Notes under the pieces: generated by a model | What the model was told of the DNA's origin: nothing | Database searches by the model: none | Seen by the model: only the letters and a program-made list of their open reading frames with translations | Source of the DNA: Streptomyces collinus Tu 365 | GTDB taxonomy: Bacteria; Actinomycetota; Actinomycetes; Streptomycetales; Streptomycetaceae | DNA length: 64,000 nt | Reading direction: 5' to 3' | NCBI RefSeq assembly: GCF_000444875.1 | Contig: NC_021985.1 | Span: forward strand, 806,001-870,000 | Translations under genes and position numbers: made by a program | Part shown: one piece after another, positions 8,093-15,954 of the stretch | How the letters are laid out: every line of letters begins with the position of its first letter | Position numbering within the stretch: position 1 is the stretch's first letter

Positions 8093-9895
8093 TCAGCCGT
8101 CGTAGGGCATGACCCTGAGGACCTTGCCCTTCGGGGTGGCCGCGATGTACCCGCTCTGGCTGTAGGCGTTGCTGAGATAGACGGACATGCCGGCGGGGTC
8201 GCCGAAGGTGTCGTCCGGGAGGTTGACCACCAGGTAGCGGGTGTTCACGTGGTCGACCTTCAGCTTGCGCTTCGCCTCGGCCAGCAGGCCCGGGACCTTG
8301 TCCCAGTCGAAGCCGTCCAGTCTGACGGGCTTCTCCCCGCCCGACAGCGAGTTGCTGATGATGCCCTTCTGGACGCCCCGGCCCACGTAGTACGTGTACG
8401 AGTCGTAGGCGGTGTCGCTGCCCTTCACCATCAGGTCGGCGGAGACGTACCCGGGGTACACCGTGAAGGATCCGTACCGGTCCCGGCCGGTCTCCTTCCT
8501 GAACGCGCGGATCACGCCGCGGATGCCGTCCGGTGTCAGCAGGTCCTTCGTCGTGTCGGTCGGGTCCTCCGCGGAGGGCGTGGTGGCCGGGTCGCCGGCC
8601 GGCGACCGGGTGGTGGCCGGGCCGCCGGCGGCGGAGGACCCGCGGGCGGTGGACCCCGAACCGTGGGTGCCGCTGTCCGGGAGCTGCGTCCAGACGAGCA
8701 CCCCGGCGAGCGCCACGCCCGCGGCCGGCAGGCCGACCAGCGCCCAGCGGCGCGGGCGGTCCGGACGCACGGCGACGGTGGGGGAGCCGGGACGCGCGTC
8801 GTGCGGGCCCGGGTACGCCGTCGGGGTGCCGGGTGCGGCGTACGGGCCGGAGGTCATGGCGGGCGCGGGTCCGAAGCCGGTGGGCACCGTGTCCGCCGGG
8901 CCGGGGACCGGCGGGGCGGAGGGGGCGTGCGGCTGGACCGACGGGGCGGAGGGGACGTGCGGCTGGACCGGCGGGGCGGAGGGGGCGTGCGGCTGGACCG
9001 GCGGGGCGGAGGGGGCGTGCAGCTGGAAGGAAGTGGGCGCCTCGGCCTCGCGGGCCGCGGTCTCCAGCATGCGTTCCAGTTCCGCGGCGCCGGGCCGGGC
9101 CGCGGGGTCCCGGACGAGGACGCGGGTCAGGACGTCCCGCAGCGGCCCGGCCTTGACCGGCGGCGGGATGTCGTCGGAGAGGACGGCGGCGAGCGTCGCC
9201 AGGGTCGTGCCGCGGCGCAGCGGGTGGTGGCCCTCGACGGCCGCGTACAGCATCATCGCCAGCGACCACAGGTCCGAGGCGGGGCCGCCGTCGTGGCCCG
9301 AGACGCGTTCGGGGGCCATGTAGTCGGGGGTGCCGATGACCGACCCGGTGGCCGTGAGGGAGCTCGCCTCCCGGACGGCGGCGATGCCGAAGTCCGTGAG
9401 CACCGGGCGGCCGTCGGGCCGCAGCAGCACGTTGGCCGGCTTCACGTCGCGGTGCTGGATCCCGGCCTCGTGGGCGGCGCGCAGCGCGGCCAGCACCTCG
9501 CGCCCGGTCCGGGCCGCCTCCCGGGGGCTCATCGGTCCGCGCTCCAGGCGGTCGGCGAGGGAGCCGCCGGTGACGAGTTCCATGACGATCCAGGGGTAGG
9601 TTCCCGGGCCGCCGTCGACGATGTGGTGGATGGTCACGACGTTGGGGTGGTCGACCCGGGCCAGGGCGCGCGCCTCGCGCAGGACGCGCTCACGGAGCAT
9701 CCGGGCGGCCTCCGGGTCGTACTCGGCGAGGTCCGGGTCGGGCGGCCGGACCTCCTTCACGGCCACGCTCCGCTGGAGCGCCAGGTCCGTCGCACGCCAG
9801 ACCATGCCCATTCCGCCACCGCCGAGCCGTGCTTCCAGCTCGAACCGCCCGTCGACAACGCGTCTGCCGCTGTTGTCGCTGCCCTCACCGTTCAT
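8093..9895 (-). CDS. receptor-type Ser/Thr protein kinase with extracellular C-terminal domain
   Basis: 600 residues. Residues 15-285 are a Hanks-type kinase: Gly loop LGGGGMGMVW, Lys47 in VAVKEV, HRDVKPAN at 148-155, DFG at 168-170 and APE at 194-196. Residues 293-332 are four tandem copies of a decapeptide close to HAPSAPPVQP, then a Pro-rich linker, one membrane helix (about 384-402, WALVGLPAAGVALAGVLVW), a Ser/Thr/Gly-rich spacer and an extracellular domain (about 452-600) that I do not recognise. No PASTA repeats are present, so it is not a PknB-type peptidoglycan sensor. A SpoIIE-type phosphatase gene lies just upstream on the same strand. Start ATG at 9895. Confidence 0.92.
   Translation of the reverse strand: MNGEGSDNSGRRVVDGRFELEARLGGGGMGMVWRATDLALQRSVAVKEVRPPDPDLAEYDPEAARMLRERVLREARALARVDHPNVVTIHHIVDGGPGTYPWIVMELVTGGSLADRLERGPMSPREAARTGREVLAALRAAHEAGIQHRDVKPANVLLRPDGRPVLTDFGIAAVREASSLTATGSVIGTPDYMAPERVSGHDGGPASDLWSLAMMLYAAVEGHHPLRRGTTLATLAAVLSDDIPPPVKAGPLRDVLTRVLVRDPAARPGAAELERMLETAAREAEAPTSFQLHAPSAPPVQPHAPSAPPVQPHVPSAPSVQPHAPSAPPVPGPADTVPTGFGPAPAMTSGPYAAPGTPTAYPGPHDARPGSPTVAVRPDRPRRWALVGLPAAGVALAGVLVWTQLPDSGTHGSGSTARGSSAAGGPATTRSPAGDPATTPSAEDPTDTTKDLLTPDGIRGVIRAFRKETGRDRYGSFTVYPGYVSADLMVKGSDTAYDSYTYYVGRGVQKGIISNSLSGGEKPVRLDGFDWDKVPGLLAEAKRKLKVDHVNTRYLVVNLPDDTFGDPAGMSVYLSNAYSQSGYIAATPKGKVLRVMPYDG
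8900..9019 (-). repeat. four tandem 30-bp in-frame repeats (Pro-rich decapeptide)
   Basis: Inside the kinase gene, four 30-bp units encode HAPSAPPVQP, HAPSAPPVQP, HVPSAPSVQP and HAPSAPPVPG. The DNA copies are close to identical, so copy number could vary by slippage. They form the flexible juxtamembrane linker between kinase and membrane helix. Confidence 0.85.
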
Positions 9896-10181
9896 GCGCC
9901 GGAGCTTAGTTGCCGCCGCCTGGTGCCGGGGCGCCGCCCCCGCCCCGCTGTGGGACGGCTCCGCGTCGGGGGGCGGGGTCGAGCGGGGTGTCGAGGAGGC
10001 CGGCGAGAGGGCCGGTGGCGTGCGGCGGGTCGAGGGTGGGATCGAGGTCGCCGGTGGTGACGTGCCCCTCGGCTGTCCGCTCCGGCCCTACGTCGGCCAC
10101 CGCTCGCGGCGCCGGGCCGTCGCCGGGCGGCAGCGGCCCGCGGGGGCGCGTCGGCGGGAGGCGTCGGCGCGGTGAGGGTGC

Positions 10182-11318
10182 TCACGGCGGCCGCCGGTGC
10201 CGGTGGCCGCGCTGGGCCTCGGGCACCCGGCAGAGCGCGATGAGCGCCGCGTCGTCGTCGAGTCGCCCTCCGACGTGGGCGAGGAGGTCGCGGCGGATGT
10301 GGTGGAGCAACTGCTCCGGGCTGTCCCCGGCCCATTGGGCGGCCCGCGCGGCGAGCGGGTAGAAGGCGCCGCCGGCGTCGCGGGCCTCGATCACACCGTC
10401 GGTGTAGAGAAGGAGGGTGTCGCCGGGCTCGAAGGAGAACGCGTCGAGGGTGTACTCCGCCTCGCCGAGCTCGTGCACCCCGAGCGGGGGCGCCGGGTGC
10501 ACCGGGACCAGGGCGACGCTGGCCGCGCTGAGCAGCAGGGGCGGCGGGTGCCCGCAGCTCAGGACGCGGGTGATGGGGTCGGTGTCCGGGATCTCCACCA
10601 GCATCACGGTCGCGAACCGCTCCCCCGTCTCCCCCTCGGTCTCCAGCTCCGGCAGGTTGCGGGCCACGCTCTGCTCCAGCGCCTTGGCCAGGGCGGGCAG
10701 CGTGGTGTGGTGGTGGGCGGCCTCCCGGAACGCGCCGATGAGGAGCGCCGCCTCGCCGATGGCGGACAGGCCCTTGCCCCGCACGTCGCCGATCATCACC
10801 CGCACGCCGCTGTCGGTGGGGGTGGCCGCGTACAGGTCACCGCCGATCTGCGCCTCGGCCTCGGCGGCCAGGTACAGGCAGGCGATCCGCATGGAGCCGA
10901 TCTGCTCCGGCAGCGGCCACAGCAGGACGTGCTGCGCGGCCTCGGCGACCATGCGCACCTGGGCGAGCTGGTGGCGGCGCCGGTCGCGCAGGACGCAGTA
11001 GAAGACGGTCAGCGCCGACAGGACCGTCAGGGCGAGGATCTGCACCAGCACGTTGCGGGTGAACAGCACGCCGAAGTGCCAGCCGATGTACGCCTGCGCG
11101 CCCACGGTCAGGAAGCCGACCAGGCCGGTGATCCACGGCCCGGCGAACGACGCGGTGATCGCGGGGGCGATCACCAGCAGCGGACCGAGGTGGATGTCGG
11201 CCGGGACGAGCTGGTCCACGACCGTGATCACCACGATGAGCAGGACCGGGATCACCAGCAACGCGTGACTCGACTGCCACGGCTGCCGTACGACGCCGAG
11301 GCCTCGCCGAACATCCAC
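10182..11318 (-). CDS. membrane-anchored SpoIIE/PP2C-family protein phosphatase
   Basis: 378 residues if translation begins at the GTG at 11318 (VDVRRGLGVVRQ); GTG codons at 11333 and 11336 are alternatives and no start has an ideal ribosome site. The N-terminal 110 residues contain four hydrophobic segments (for example LLVIPVLLIVVITVV). Residues about 150-370 are a SpoIIE/RsbU phosphatase domain: AAEAEAQIGGDLYAA with the metal Asp, IGDVRGKGLSA, LSCGHPPPLLL, LLLYTDGVIEARD and DDDAALIAL. Such enzymes dephosphorylate anti-anti-sigma factors or kinase substrates. It may act opposite the neighbouring kinase, but that is inference. The longer open frame upstream runs antisense to the next gene and is not coding. 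Confidence 0.85.
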   Translation of the reverse strand: MDVRRGLGVVRQPWQSSHALLVIPVLLIVVITVVDQLVPADIHLGPLLVIAPAITASFAGPWITGLVGFLTVGAQAYIGWHFGVLFTRNVLVQILALTVLSALTVFYCVLRDRRRHQLAQVRMVAEAAQHVLLWPLPEQIGSMRIACLYLAAEAEAQIGGDLYAATPTDSGVRVMIGDVRGKGLSAIGEAALLIGAFREAAHHHTTLPALAKALEQSVARNLPELETEGETGERFATVMLVEIPDTDPITRVLSCGHPPPLLLSAASVALVPVHPAPPLGVHELGEAEYTLDAFSFEPGDTLLLYTDGVIEARDAGGAFYPLAARAAQWAGDSPEQLLHHIRRDLLAHVGGRLDDDAALIALCRVPEAQRGHRHRRPP

Positions 11319-11507
11319 GTCTCCACAGTGCACCACCGCGCGGTGGCCGACGAGCGGGGGGACGGCCGGCGGGGGACGCGGGGCGCGCCGCCCGCCGGCG
11401 GCGGGGTCGGGGCCCCCGGCATGCCCGTGTGAGCCCTGCACGCGCCCCTGGGGGTGCGGCGAGACTGGCGCGGTACCGGCGATTCTCCGGAAGGCAGGTC
11501 GGTTGCC

Positions 11508-12227
11508 ATGCTGTTGCGACTGCCCACCACCGTGTCCGAGGCACGGGAGTGTCTGGCCGAGGGCGCGGTGCCGATCGGCGGGGCCACGCTGCTGTGGGCC
11601 GAGTGGCAGCGGGACGGGTTTCCGACCCTGGCGATGTCGCTGCGCGGCGTCCCGGAGGCCAACGCGCTCGGGCGGGGGACGCTGGGCGCGGCGGTGGTGC
11701 TGCACCGGATCGACGACCGGGTGCCGGACGTGCTGCGGCTGGCCGCCGCAAGCGTGGGGACAGGCGCCGTGCGCCGGACGGCGACGGTCGGCGGCAATCT
11801 CGTGGGCAGCACGTTGCGCTGCCTGCTGCCCGCCGCGCTCGTCCTGGAGGCGCGGGCGTCGGTGCTGGGGCCGGACGGCGTCCGGGAGACCGAGCTGTCC
11901 GAGGTCACGGCCAAGCGCCCGTTGTTGCTCGGCCTGCGCTGGCGGGAGCCGGTCGCCAGCGCCTACCGCAAGCTGCCGGCCGACCCGGGCGGCCGCCCAC
12001 CGCGCACCGTCTCCGTCGCCCTGCACGCCGACACCTCCGGCCGCCGCCTCCGTGTCGCCGTACGCGACGGCTACGAGGTGATCGACGGCGACGCCCCGTA
12101 CGGCGACGCCCCCGGCACCGCGCCGCGCACGCTCCGCGGAACAGGGCTGCGCGCCCTGCCGGAGGCCGCGTGGGACGCCGTGGACGAGCAGGTGGAAGCG
12201 GTGCTGCGGGCCGCCGACGACGGGTGA
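11508..12227 (+). CDS. CoxM/xanthine-dehydrogenase-type FAD-binding subunit, orphan
   Basis: 239 residues from the ATG at 11508, preceded by AAGGCAGG. The protein has the FAD-binding domain of molybdopterin dehydrogenase medium subunits: VPIGGATLLWAEWQ near residue 25 and RTATVGGNLVGSTLRCLLP near residue 90 (the TIGGN and GS pyrophosphate loops). The family normally hands electrons between a 2Fe-2S subunit and a molybdenum subunit to FAD. Here neither partner gene is nearby, and at 239 residues it is shorter than the usual 280-300. It may work with partners elsewhere or have a changed role. Confidence 0.75.
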   Translation: MLLRLPTTVSEARECLAEGAVPIGGATLLWAEWQRDGFPTLAMSLRGVPEANALGRGTLGAAVVLHRIDDRVPDVLRLAAASVGTGAVRRTATVGGNLVGSTLRCLLPAALVLEARASVLGPDGVRETELSEVTAKRPLLLGLRWREPVASAYRKLPADPGGRPPRTVSVALHADTSGRRLRVAVRDGYEVIDGDAPYGDAPGTAPRTLRGTGLRALPEAAWDAVDEQVEAVLRAADDG

Positions 12228-12275
12228 GCGGGAGCGACGGGGCGCGCGGCGTCCTGGAGACGGCGGACGCGTCGC

Positions 12276-12884
12276 TCAGACCGGGTCCGCCGTGGTGGCA
12301 GGGCTGCCGACGGCGCCGGGGGCGAGCAGGAGGAGGGCGTCGACCAGGTCCTCCGCGGGACCGCCGGTGGCCAGCCGGCGCAGTTGCAGGCCCATCACGA
12401 GGGCGACCGTCGTGGCCGCCAGGCGTTCCGCGTCCGGCACGCCCAGTGCGGTGAGGACGCGCGCGGCGAGCCGGTCGTAGGCCCTGAACGCCTCGGCCGC
12501 CGCCTCGCGCAGCCGCTCGTCGCGACCGGCGTGCAGGTACAGCTCGAACGGCGCGAGATGGGCGCTGTCGAGCGCCGAGCCGCAGGCGACCTGGCCGGCC
12601 AGCGAGGCGGCGTCCTCGATACCGAGGTCCTCGGTCCGGCACTGGTCGGCGAGCTCGGTGAAGTGCCGGGCCTCCTCGCGCACGAAGTGCAGCAGGCTCT
12701 CGCGCAGCAGGTCGTGCTGGGTCTCGAAGTGGTAGGTGACCGAGCCGAGGGACACCCCGGCCTCCCTGGCGATCCGCCGGTTGGTCACCGCCGCTACCCC
12801 GTCCTCACCGATGATCCGCAGGACGGCGGTGATGATGCGCTGGCGCGTCGGGGCGGAGGGGGCGGTGTTCGGCATGCCACGCAT
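12276..12884 (-). CDS. TetR-family transcriptional regulator
   Basis: 202 residues; ATG at 12884 (a second ATG at 12875 is possible). The N-terminal helix-turn-helix is typical: RIITAVLRIIGEDGVAAVTNRRIAREAGVSLGSVTYHF read in pieces around residues 15-55. The C-terminal ligand domain is generic. It is divergent from a short-chain dehydrogenase gene, and the 116-bp gap holds a perfect 18-bp palindrome overlapping the dehydrogenase promoter. I infer that it represses that gene and probably its own. Confidence 0.9.
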   Translation of the reverse strand: MRGMPNTAPSAPTRQRIITAVLRIIGEDGVAAVTNRRIAREAGVSLGSVTYHFETQHDLLRESLLHFVREEARHFTELADQCRTEDLGIEDAASLAGQVACGSALDSAHLAPFELYLHAGRDERLREAAAEAFRAYDRLAARVLTALGVPDAERLAATTVALVMGLQLRRLATGGPAEDLVDALLLLAPGAVGSPATTADPV

Positions 12885-12940
12885 TGTTCCACCAGCCGTC
12901 GCCGGCTCCCGACTGCGTCGGCGTCCGCCCGGCCGGGCGG

Positions 12941-12984
12941 TGGACAGCGTGCTCGTCCCTCCCTATTGTTCGTTCGAACGAACA
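12941..12984 (+). promoter_or_regulatory. promoter of the SDR gene with perfect 18-bp palindromic operator
   Basis: TGGACA at 12941-12946, 17-bp spacer, TATTGT at 12964-12969 form a good vegetative promoter. The perfect palindrome TGTTCGTTCGAACGAACA at 12967-12984 begins inside the -10 box and covers the expected transcription start. This arrangement suits direct repression by the divergent TetR protein. The ribosome site GGAGGG follows just before the GTG at 13001. Confidence 0.75.
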
Positions 12985-13000
12985 GAACCGGAGGGTAACC

Positions 13001-13792
13001 GTGCGGATCGCTGGGGCAACTGTGCTGCTGACCGGAGTCACGGGTGGGATCGGCGGCGCGCTCGCCGCCGAACTGTCGGCCCGCGGCGCCCGGCTGATAC
13101 TCACCGGGCGGCGGCGCGAGGCGCTGGAGCCGCTCGCCGAGCGCTACGGCGCGCGGACGGTGGTGGCCGATCTGGCCGACGCCGGCGACGTCGAGCGGCT
13201 GGCGGAGGAGGCCGCGGATACGGACATCCTGGTCGCCAATGCGGCGCTGCCCTCCAGCGGTGAGGTGCTCGACTACACGCCGGCGCAGATCGACCGTGCG
13301 CTGGCGGTCAACCTGCGCGCCCCCGCGATGCTGGCCCGGCTGCTCGCCCCCGCCATGGTGACCGCCGGGCGCGGGCACCTCTGCTTCGTGGGGTCGCTCT
13401 CGGGCGTCGCGGCCACCCGGTCGTCGTCCCTCTACAACGCGACGAAGTTCGGGCTGCGCGGCTTCTCCCTGGCCTTCCGGCAGGACCTGCACGGCACGGG
13501 CGTCGGGGTCTCGATCGTGCAGCCGGGTTTCGTCCGGGACCTGGGCATGTTCGCGAACACCGGGTCGGCGGCGCCAGGGGGCGTGCGCACGGTCGCGCCG
13601 GAGCGGGTCGTCAAGGGGGTGACCCGGGCGATCGAGCGGGACGTGGCCGAGATCAACGTGGCCCCGCTGGAACTGCGGTTCCTCACCAAGGTCGCGTCAC
13701 AGTTCCCGGGCTTCTCCGAGCGGGTGCAGCGGCTGGCGGGCGCGGAGCGGAGCATGGACGCGATCGTGGCGGCCCAGCGCTCCAGCCGCTGA
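13001..13792 (+). CDS. short-chain dehydrogenase/reductase (SDR)
   Basis: 263 residues starting at GTG 13001, chosen because GGAGGG lies 6-12 bases upstream and the protein then begins at the Rossmann strand (VRIAGATVLLTGVTGGIGGALA). TGxxGGIG binds NAD(P), NAAL is present in the middle, and the catalytic Ser-Tyr-Lys triad is seen (VGSLSG, then SLYNATKFGLRG). The substrate cannot be told. It is controlled, by inference, by the divergent TetR protein through the palindrome at its promoter. Confidence 0.88.
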   Translation: MRIAGATVLLTGVTGGIGGALAAELSARGARLILTGRRREALEPLAERYGARTVVADLADAGDVERLAEEAADTDILVANAALPSSGEVLDYTPAQIDRALAVNLRAPAMLARLLAPAMVTAGRGHLCFVGSLSGVAATRSSSLYNATKFGLRGFSLAFRQDLHGTGVGVSIVQPGFVRDLGMFANTGSAAPGGVRTVAPERVVKGVTRAIERDVAEINVAPLELRFLTKVASQFPGFSERVQRLAGAERSMDAIVAAQRSSR

Positions 13793-13831
13793 ACCCGGGG
13801 CGCCGCCGGTGCGCTCCCGCGCTCAGCGCGC

Positions 13832-14038
13832 TCAGTGCACCCAGTCGCCCGGGCCGCCGCCCCGCCACTCGATCCACTCGGCGCCCACCACGTCCTCCGG
13901 TTCCACGTCCTCCAGGCCGGCGCCGCGCAGGAACTCGACGACGTCGATCACCGTGTACGCCATCCCCACGAAGGAGCCGGCGACGCGGACACGGCGGCCG
14001 CCGTCGGGTGCGGGGGGGTACACGACGACCTGGGGCAT
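13832..14038 (-). CDS. small conserved protein, paralogue of the 74-aa protein at 41202-41426
   Basis: 68 residues from ATG 14038, preceded by GAGGGTGACGGC. It reads MPQVVVYPPAPDGGRRVRVA and then a helical segment IDVVEFLRGAGLED, ending in IEWRGGGPGDW. The same pattern (GGRRVRV, a central DLVEFLRRAGLE helix, IDWRGMGPDRW at the end) occurs in the protein at 41202-41426, so these are two members of one family in a single window. No function is known to me. It is divergent from a PRC-barrel protein gene (111 bp apart). Confidence 0.7.
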   Translation of the reverse strand: MPQVVVYPPAPDGGRRVRVAGSFVGMAYTVIDVVEFLRGAGLEDVEPEDVVGAEWIEWRGGGPGDWVH

Positions 14039-14149
14039 GCCGTCACCCTCGCCCGGGCCGGGCGGTGCCGCACCCGGTGGACCGCCGTTCGGGCCGGTGG
14101 TGACATCACGGGCGGGAACGGGGGTACCCGCGACTGGCGGAGGTCCCTT

Positions 14150-14506
14150 ATGTTCGAGGCAGGAGATATCCGTGAGTGGCGGGGTCACGAGGTGGTGGAC
14201 CCGCAAGGCCACAAGATCGGCGTACTGGAGTCGGTCTACGTGGACACGGCGACCGACAGACCCTTCTTCGCGACCGTGACGGTGGGGCTGCCCACCCGTC
14301 GCCGGCTGGCGTTCGTACCACTGGTCGGGGCGACGGTCGGTCCGGGCTATCTGAAGGTGGCCCACAGCAAGGACGTGGTGAAGAAGGCACCCGCGATCGA
14401 CACCGACGGCGAGCTGCGTGCCACGGAGGAACCGGGTGTCTTCGCGCACTACGAACTCGACTACGCGCCGGGCGGCGGCGGCGAGCGGCGTCTCGCCCGC
14501 CGCTGA
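14150..14506 (+). CDS. PRC-barrel domain protein
   Basis: 118 residues from ATG 14150, with GGAGG six bases upstream. Residues 5-80 have the PRC-barrel pattern: IREWRGHEVVDPQGHKIGVL, then FVPLVGATVGPGYLKV. Such domains are found in RimM and in photosystem reaction centre H subunits; stand-alone actinobacterial forms are often stress or sporulation associated, without a defined partner. A small membrane protein gene follows 26 bp downstream, so the two may be cotranscribed. Confidence 0.82.
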   Translation: MFEAGDIREWRGHEVVDPQGHKIGVLESVYVDTATDRPFFATVTVGLPTRRRLAFVPLVGATVGPGYLKVAHSKDVVKKAPAIDTDGELRATEEPGVFAHYELDYAPGGGGERRLARR

Positions 14507-14532
14507 CGGCACCCTGGACGTCGGGAGGTCCG

Positions 14533-14709
14533 ATGAGTCTGTTCCTGCTGCTGATCCTCGTCGCCGTGGTGCTGGGAATCATCGGATTCGCCACGCACGG
14601 CCTGTTCTGGCTGCTGATCATCGGCGCCGCCGTGCTGGTCGTCGACCTCGTCTACGCCGGTACGCGGCTGCGCCGGGGCGGCGGAAGGAAGCACCGCCTG
14701 GCCCGCTGA
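14533..14709 (+). CDS. small hydrophobic membrane protein
   Basis: 58 residues; ATG 14533 is preceded by GGGAGGTCCG. The sequence is two membrane helices (MSLFLLLILVAVVLGIIGFA and FWLLIIGAAVLVVDLVY) and a basic tail (RLRRGGGRKHRLAR), so the C terminus should face the cytoplasm. Codon use is normal for the window. It follows the PRC-barrel gene closely. The function is unknown; it resembles the many short two-helix proteins of Streptomyces. Confidence 0.75.
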   Translation: MSLFLLLILVAVVLGIIGFATHGLFWLLIIGAAVLVVDLVYAGTRLRRGGGRKHRLAR

Positions 14710-14722
14710 GCCGACGGGCGCT

Positions 14723-14756
14723 CCGGTCGCCGGTCCCGCTCGGGGCCGGCGACCGG
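14723..14756. terminator. bidirectional hairpin terminator
   Basis: A 15-bp stem (CCGGTCGCCGGTCCC with its near-perfect complement, one G-U pair) around a 4-base loop lies between the convergent small membrane protein and SGNH hydrolase genes. There is no U tract, which is usual for Streptomyces. Confidence 0.7.
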
Positions 14757-14779
14757 GCGTCCGGAGGCGGCGCCGCCGG

Positions 14780-15661
14780 TCAGCCCAGCCCGAGGACGGA
14801 CAGGGTGCGCTCCGCCATCCGCCGCTCCCCCAGGGCGTTGGGGTGCACCGGGACGATGTTCTGGCCGAACAGCAGCGGTTCGATCCACCGTGTGCCGGGG
14901 GCCTCGCACGCGTCGTGGCCTTCGGACGCCTGGGCGAAGTCGACGTAGGTCGAGCCGGTCTCCGCGGCCGCCCGTGCGACGACGGCGTTGAGGTGGGTCT
15001 GCAGGGCACGCAGGTACGGCACGTCGCCCGAGGCGATCGGAAGCTGGGCGAAGCAGGCCGGGTCGGCCGTCGCCGGCGTGATCCACGGGTAGCCGAGCAC
15101 CGCCACCCGGGCGCCGGGCGCCTTGGCGCGGACACTGTTCAGGGCGGTCTTGAGCGCGGGGTAGGTGTGGGCGTCGATCGCGTCGTCGAACGAGGTGCCG
15201 TACTTGTCCTTGCAGGGGCTGCCCTTGCCGCCGCTGAGGACGCCCGCGGTGCCGCAGGCGAGCATGGCGTTGATGAAGGTGCCGTTGTCGTTGCCGCCGA
15301 TCGTCAGCGTCACCAGGTCGGTGTCCGCGGCGACCGCGTCCACCTGGGGTGCGACCCCCGGGTACTGCGCCTGGGTGAAGTCCTTGGTCTGGGCGGCGCC
15401 GCAGGTGACGTCCGTCAGCCGGGCTCCGGTGCGCGCGGCGATGACGTGCGGGTAGTTGGCCGTGGAGCGCAGACACAGCAGGTTGCCGAGGTCCACGGGC
15501 AGGACGCCCGAGGCGGCGCTGTAACTGTCGCCGAGGGCGGCGTACTTCAGGGGGGTGGCGGCGTGGGCGGGGCTGCCGGTGACGCCGGTGACGCTGAGGG
15601 CCAGCGTTCCGGCGGCCGCAATTGACGCGGCCATGACACGGCGCAGGATGGGCAGGGGCAT
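14780..15661 (-). CDS. secreted SGNH/GDSL-family hydrolase (lipase/esterase type)
   Basis: 293 residues from ATG 15661, with GGGAGCACC upstream. The signal peptide is residues 1-35 (RRVMAASIAAAGTLALSVTG, cleavage near AHA). Block I is ALGDSYSAASG with the nucleophile Ser, the oxyanion Asn is in TIGGNDNGTF, and the catalytic His is in VHPNALGERRMAER near the C terminus. Six Cys residues suggest three disulphides, as in secreted Streptomyces lipases of this group. The enzyme should act on esters outside the cell. The longer upstream frame lacks support. Confidence 0.9.
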   Translation of the reverse strand: MPLPILRRVMAASIAAAGTLALSVTGVTGSPAHAATPLKYAALGDSYSAASGVLPVDLGNLLCLRSTANYPHVIAARTGARLTDVTCGAAQTKDFTQAQYPGVAPQVDAVAADTDLVTLTIGGNDNGTFINAMLACGTAGVLSGGKGSPCKDKYGTSFDDAIDAHTYPALKTALNSVRAKAPGARVAVLGYPWITPATADPACFAQLPIASGDVPYLRALQTHLNAVVARAAAETGSTYVDFAQASEGHDACEAPGTRWIEPLLFGQNIVPVHPNALGERRMAERTLSVLGLG

Positions 15662-15954
15662 GGTGCTCCCTCTTCTCGGGACGGGGACGCGGAGGCGTAC
15701 GGGCGGGGGCGCCCGGGGCGTGCTGGTTCGCGAGAATGCGGCGGCTCGAGCAATGGGAAGTACCGGCCGACGGGACGCGGGCCGGGCGAAAGAGCGCACG
15801 TCGACGGCCGTGGAGACCGGTGGCGGGATTACCGCTCGGTTCTACTGATAGGTAATGTGCGGGCGCCGGACGGGCACGTCAACAATGTTGACCGAACTTC
15901 TTGAAATCCTGACCGCCCCCGGGGGACGGCGGCGTGCCGCCTATGCTGAGCCGC
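15662..15954. other. divergent control region between SGNH hydrolase and TetR genes
   Basis: No gene is seen in these 293 bp. Besides the palindrome at 15878-15892 there is an inverted repeat ATTACC (15828-15833) and GGTAAT (15851-15856). The last 60 bp contain TATGCT at 15942-15947, which could be the -10 of a leaderless TetR transcript starting at or near the ATG at 15955. Confidence 0.45.
15878..15892. promoter_or_regulatory. 15-bp palindrome, candidate TetR operator
   Basis: GTCAACAATGTTGAC has perfect 7-bp arms around a central A. It lies 62 bp upstream of the TetR start, in the divergent gap with the SGNH hydrolase. The size and symmetry suit a TetR dimer. Confidence 0.5.

Noticed and set aside
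8900..9019. CRISPR-like regular repeats
   Set aside because: The 30-bp units are in frame, contiguous and without spacers; they encode a Pro-rich linker.
9906..10100. 64-residue minus-strand frame just upstream of the kinase gene
   Set aside because: Third-position GC is coding-like, but the GTG start has no ribosome site and the product is Pro/Gly-rich without a match I know. It could be a leader peptide; support is too weak to list.
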